Of a stretch of DNA of 19,546 nt, positions 17,878 to 19,546 are shown one piece after another (the stretch's first letter is position 1; each line of letters opens with the position of its first letter). The stretch is taken from contig JALLPB010000227.1 in assembly GCA_036939975.1 (NCBI GenBank), positions 1 through 19,546 of the forward strand, in the 5' to 3' direction. This stretch comes from Cyclostephanos tholiformis (taxonomy: Eukaryota; Bacillariophyta; Thalassiosirophyceae; Thalassiosirales; Thalassiosiraceae). The position numbers were made by a program, and so were the translations under genes. The notes under the pieces are model-generated. The model worked only from the letters and a program-made list of their open reading frames with translations, was not told the DNA's origin and searched no databases.

Positions 17878-18718
17878 TTATGGAGTTGGTCCCTTGTGAT
17901 CATCCGTCCAATCCGCTGCCGTTGTCCGCATTACTCCATACGGGTCTGTTTTGTCTCCCCAAATCTCCTTTGCTGTTCCTCTCATGAAATGTGTGGGCCG
18001 AGGTAGGTTAGGATCAGGATCATAGAATTCTTGCAAGGTGCAGGGAGGACACATCCCAAACGCCACGATTATCCCATTGTCAAATCCGGTCATGTCATCA
18101 GCACGGTCACGTCCGAGTAGAAGGTCACTATACCATCGTATCGCTTTGTGTTCGAAGGGAGTTGTGTCGGGGATGATGTAGTTTTGTAGGTTATCGGTGA
18201 GTCTTTGAATGGATTGTGCGCCTGACGGAACTGGTTCGCAAACAAAGACTTTTTTGTTGGAGCAGTCCAGTAGAAGTTGTTGGATGGTGCGAGGTAGTAA
18301 TTTGAAGGCTTCCGATTGTTGGGGTAACACAGGAGTTTGGGGGTTTGTTAGCCAGATGTGAACCGTGTTGATAGCTACCTTTTGGTGAGTCAGTATTCTC
18401 CTGCAGATTAGAGAGAGGTCGCCGCGAGGCCCACCAAGAGTTTGTCGTGCAATTTCATCTTCCCCCCATACTTTGTTGATAATGTATGGAGTGCAGGCAT
18501 CAGCGCCAACGAGGAGAAGCGTGAGATGTGCAAGTATTTTTGCAATGTCTGTGAGGTCACCACGAATTGAGTACGGTTTGCCCTGTACATAATCATCGGT
18601 GTCAAAGTAGTACAAGAATCATGTTACGGAATGTACTCTCCGTGCAATGATTTGCCCAAGTTTCATCGTCAAGGCCCAGGACGAACCGGGTGAAATCACG
18701 ATACTGAACCTTTGTCAT
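17878..18718 (-). CDS. Unrecognised ORF of about 279 aa, interrupted by one extra base
   Basis: An ATG at 18718 opens MTKVQYRDFTRFVLGLDDET and runs 35 residues to NMIL (18614); the same frame then stops at a TGA almost immediately. Skipping the single base at 18613 joins it to YYFDTDDYVQGKPY and 244 residues to a TAA at 17878. The downstream part alone has no ATG near its start and is closed upstream by a TGA, so it probably belongs with the first part. Features: hydrophobic AHLTLLLVGADACTPYII, NTVHIWLTNPQTPVLP, KKVFVCEPVPSGAQSIQRL, KAIRWYSDLLLGRD and FDNGIIVAFGMCPPCTLQEF. Codon and CpG content look healthier than in the repeats. I do not recognise the family. The extra base may be a recent mutation, a sequencing error or a programmed shift. 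It could be the coding part of a young mobile element. Confidence 0.55.
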
Positions 18719-19056
18719 CTTGCAGCTGTGTCCTGTTTACTTGTCAAGTTCAGTGCTTCCAGGGCGAAGTCACCATCATCGACTGTGGTGGATACAGTTG
18801 CTGTCGAGAAAGCCCGGGTGCATAATACAGGTTCGTCTTCAAAGTAGTAATCTTCATAGCCAATGATTTGGCTGATATGGCCGGACATTATGCATTTTGT
18901 GGGGTGAGTGGTTGTCATCCAGCCATAAGAAGGAAAGCTAGCAACATTGGTGGGAGAAGGGGCATTGTAGGAAGATGGGCGTGGTGTTTTGGACATTTTT
19001 GTTGGCGTGGTAGGATCGGCAAGGTTTGGATCGGTGGGGACAGAGTAGATGGTCAT
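18715..19056 (-). CDS. Unrecognised ORF, 113 aa, ATGA overlap with the next ORF
   Basis: From the ATG at 19056 (MTIYSVPTDPNLADPTTPTK) the frame runs to a TGA at 18715; it is open upstream to 19140. It is Pro/Thr/Ser-rich at the start, then contains GHISQIIGYEDYYFEDEP and STATVSTTVDDGDFALEAL. The stop overlaps the ATG of the next ORF as ATGA. No domain is recognised. It could be the middle of one gene whose other pieces lie at 19147-19500 and 17878-18718, separated by indels or short introns. A GTAAAC donor-like site occurs just before its stop. Confidence 0.4.
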   Translation of the reverse strand: MTIYSVPTDPNLADPTTPTKMSKTPRPSSYNAPSPTNVASFPSYGWMTTTHPTKCIMSGHISQIIGYEDYYFEDEPVLCTRAFSTATVSTTVDDGDFALEALNLTSKQDTAAR

Positions 19057-19146
19057 TGTGTGGCATGTGGGCAAGGGAGGGTGGTGTGGTGAAGTAGAAT
19101 TGTAGAAGGATATCGTTGGTGTGTGTTGGTGTGTCGTTTTTCAGAG

Positions 19147-19260
19147 TTTTCCGAAAGAAAACAAGAAAGAGGAAAGAGACAAGAACAAGGAGGACAGTGT
19201 GCCAGTTGTGGATCTTTTTTGTGAGTTTTTCTGTTTTCTTGGCACCAACTATAGATTTGC
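19147..19260 (-). pseudogene. Lysine-rich linker and single membrane segment downstream of the J domain
   Basis: In one frame the minus strand reads KSIVGAKKTEKLTKKIHNW followed by TVLLVLVSFLFLVFF and RKTLKND. That is one strongly hydrophobic span of about 15-17 residues flanked by basic residues, a plausible membrane anchor. It is one base out of frame with the J-domain segment, which ends QAFLRANL* at 19249. If the indel is an artefact, the two would form a membrane-anchored J-domain protein. Confidence 0.45.
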
Positions 19261-19500
19261 ACGAAGAAAAGCCTGAGCGTTGTTGAGGAGCTGGAAGTGT
19301 GAAGTTGTTTCTTCTAGTGTCATTCCAGTGGTGGCTCGTGCTTGCTCCCACTTGTCTGGATGATATAGGCATGCTAGTTGTCGGTATGCGAGTTTGATCT
19401 CCCTTTCAGATGCTCCCGGTCCGAGGCGAGTATTTTTAGGGAATCATAGACACAACGTCCTACTTGTTCAGGAATGTAGTCACGTCCCTCTCCTGCATGA
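19249..19500 (-). pseudogene. J-domain (DnaJ-like) segment with HPD motif, frameshifted
   Basis: J domains stimulate Hsp70 ATPase. From 19443 the minus strand reads RLGPGASEREIKLAYRQLA (helices I-II), then CLYHPDKWEQARATTGM with HPD at 19354-19362, then TTSHFQLLNNAQAFLR (helix III), ending at a TAG at 19249. The upstream helix-I part, AGEGRDYIPEQVGRCVYDSL (about 19496-19437), is in another frame, joined by an indel near 19430. The HPD tripeptide and the helix pattern are direct evidence. Two frameshifts flank the domain, so it is a recent pseudogene, a low-quality stretch of assembly, or coding DNA with unresolved introns. Its start may lie beyond the window. Confidence 0.65.
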
Positions 19501-19546
19501 GGGGGAGGGGGGGGTGCAGGTCATTGTCGACGTGGGGGAGAGGGGG

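Overview
This window looks like nuclear DNA of a microbial eukaryote, probably an alga or protist. The main gene has a GT-AG spliceosomal intron, most of the rest is decayed retroelements and tandem repeats, and there are no operons, ribosome binding sites or dense prokaryotic coding. The retroelement families are ones I associate with diatoms and other algae, but the host is not proven. Base composition is split in two: about 750-3200 (the intact gene and its upstream region) and, more weakly, 17880-19546 keep many CpG dinucleotides. Most of 3500-17700 is visibly CpG-poor and TG/CA-rich, with several CGA-to-TGA stop codons, as expected of methylated, silenced repeats. Layout: 1-1061 holds no gene I can support. 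1062-2922 (minus) is one two-exon gene for a 584-residue ATP-grasp-like protein whose motif order appears circularly permuted. Its 106-bp intron is not obvious from open reading frames alone, because the frame runs open through the intron. 2923-3250 is its GC-rich upstream region, with a TATA-like box, a short direct repeat and a hairpin. From about 3381 to 12471 lies what I read as one decayed tyrosine-recombinase (YR) retroelement on the plus strand. A direct repeat (A1) at the left is followed by a gag-like region, reverse transcriptase (RT), RNase H and a tyrosine recombinase. After these come repeats in the order B1-A2-B2, the split-direct-repeat layout of Ngaro/PAT-type elements. Its gag-like region is interrupted at about 5390-7953 by a second element with a YCDD-type RT, a CCHC zinc finger and a restriction-like endonuclease, ending in a short A tract. 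This is a nested insertion. 12727-14150 is an array of about eight degenerate units of mostly 180-196 bp, followed by further two-copy duplications with periods of about 173 and 183 bp and by pyrimidine-rich low-complexity DNA to about 15600. At 16660-17673 (plus) there is a decayed copy of the G domain and C-terminus of MnmE/GTPBP3, the tRNA-modification GTPase. The right end (17878-19546, minus) holds better preserved but frameshifted coding DNA: a J-domain segment with HPD, a membrane segment, an unrecognised 113-residue ORF, and an unrecognised 279-residue ORF interrupted by one extra base. Only the ATP-grasp-like gene looks intact. The two retroelements are dead, the MnmE copy is a pseudogene, and the right-hand ORFs are either recent pseudogenes, an element I do not recognise, or genes with indels or introns that I cannot resolve by eye.
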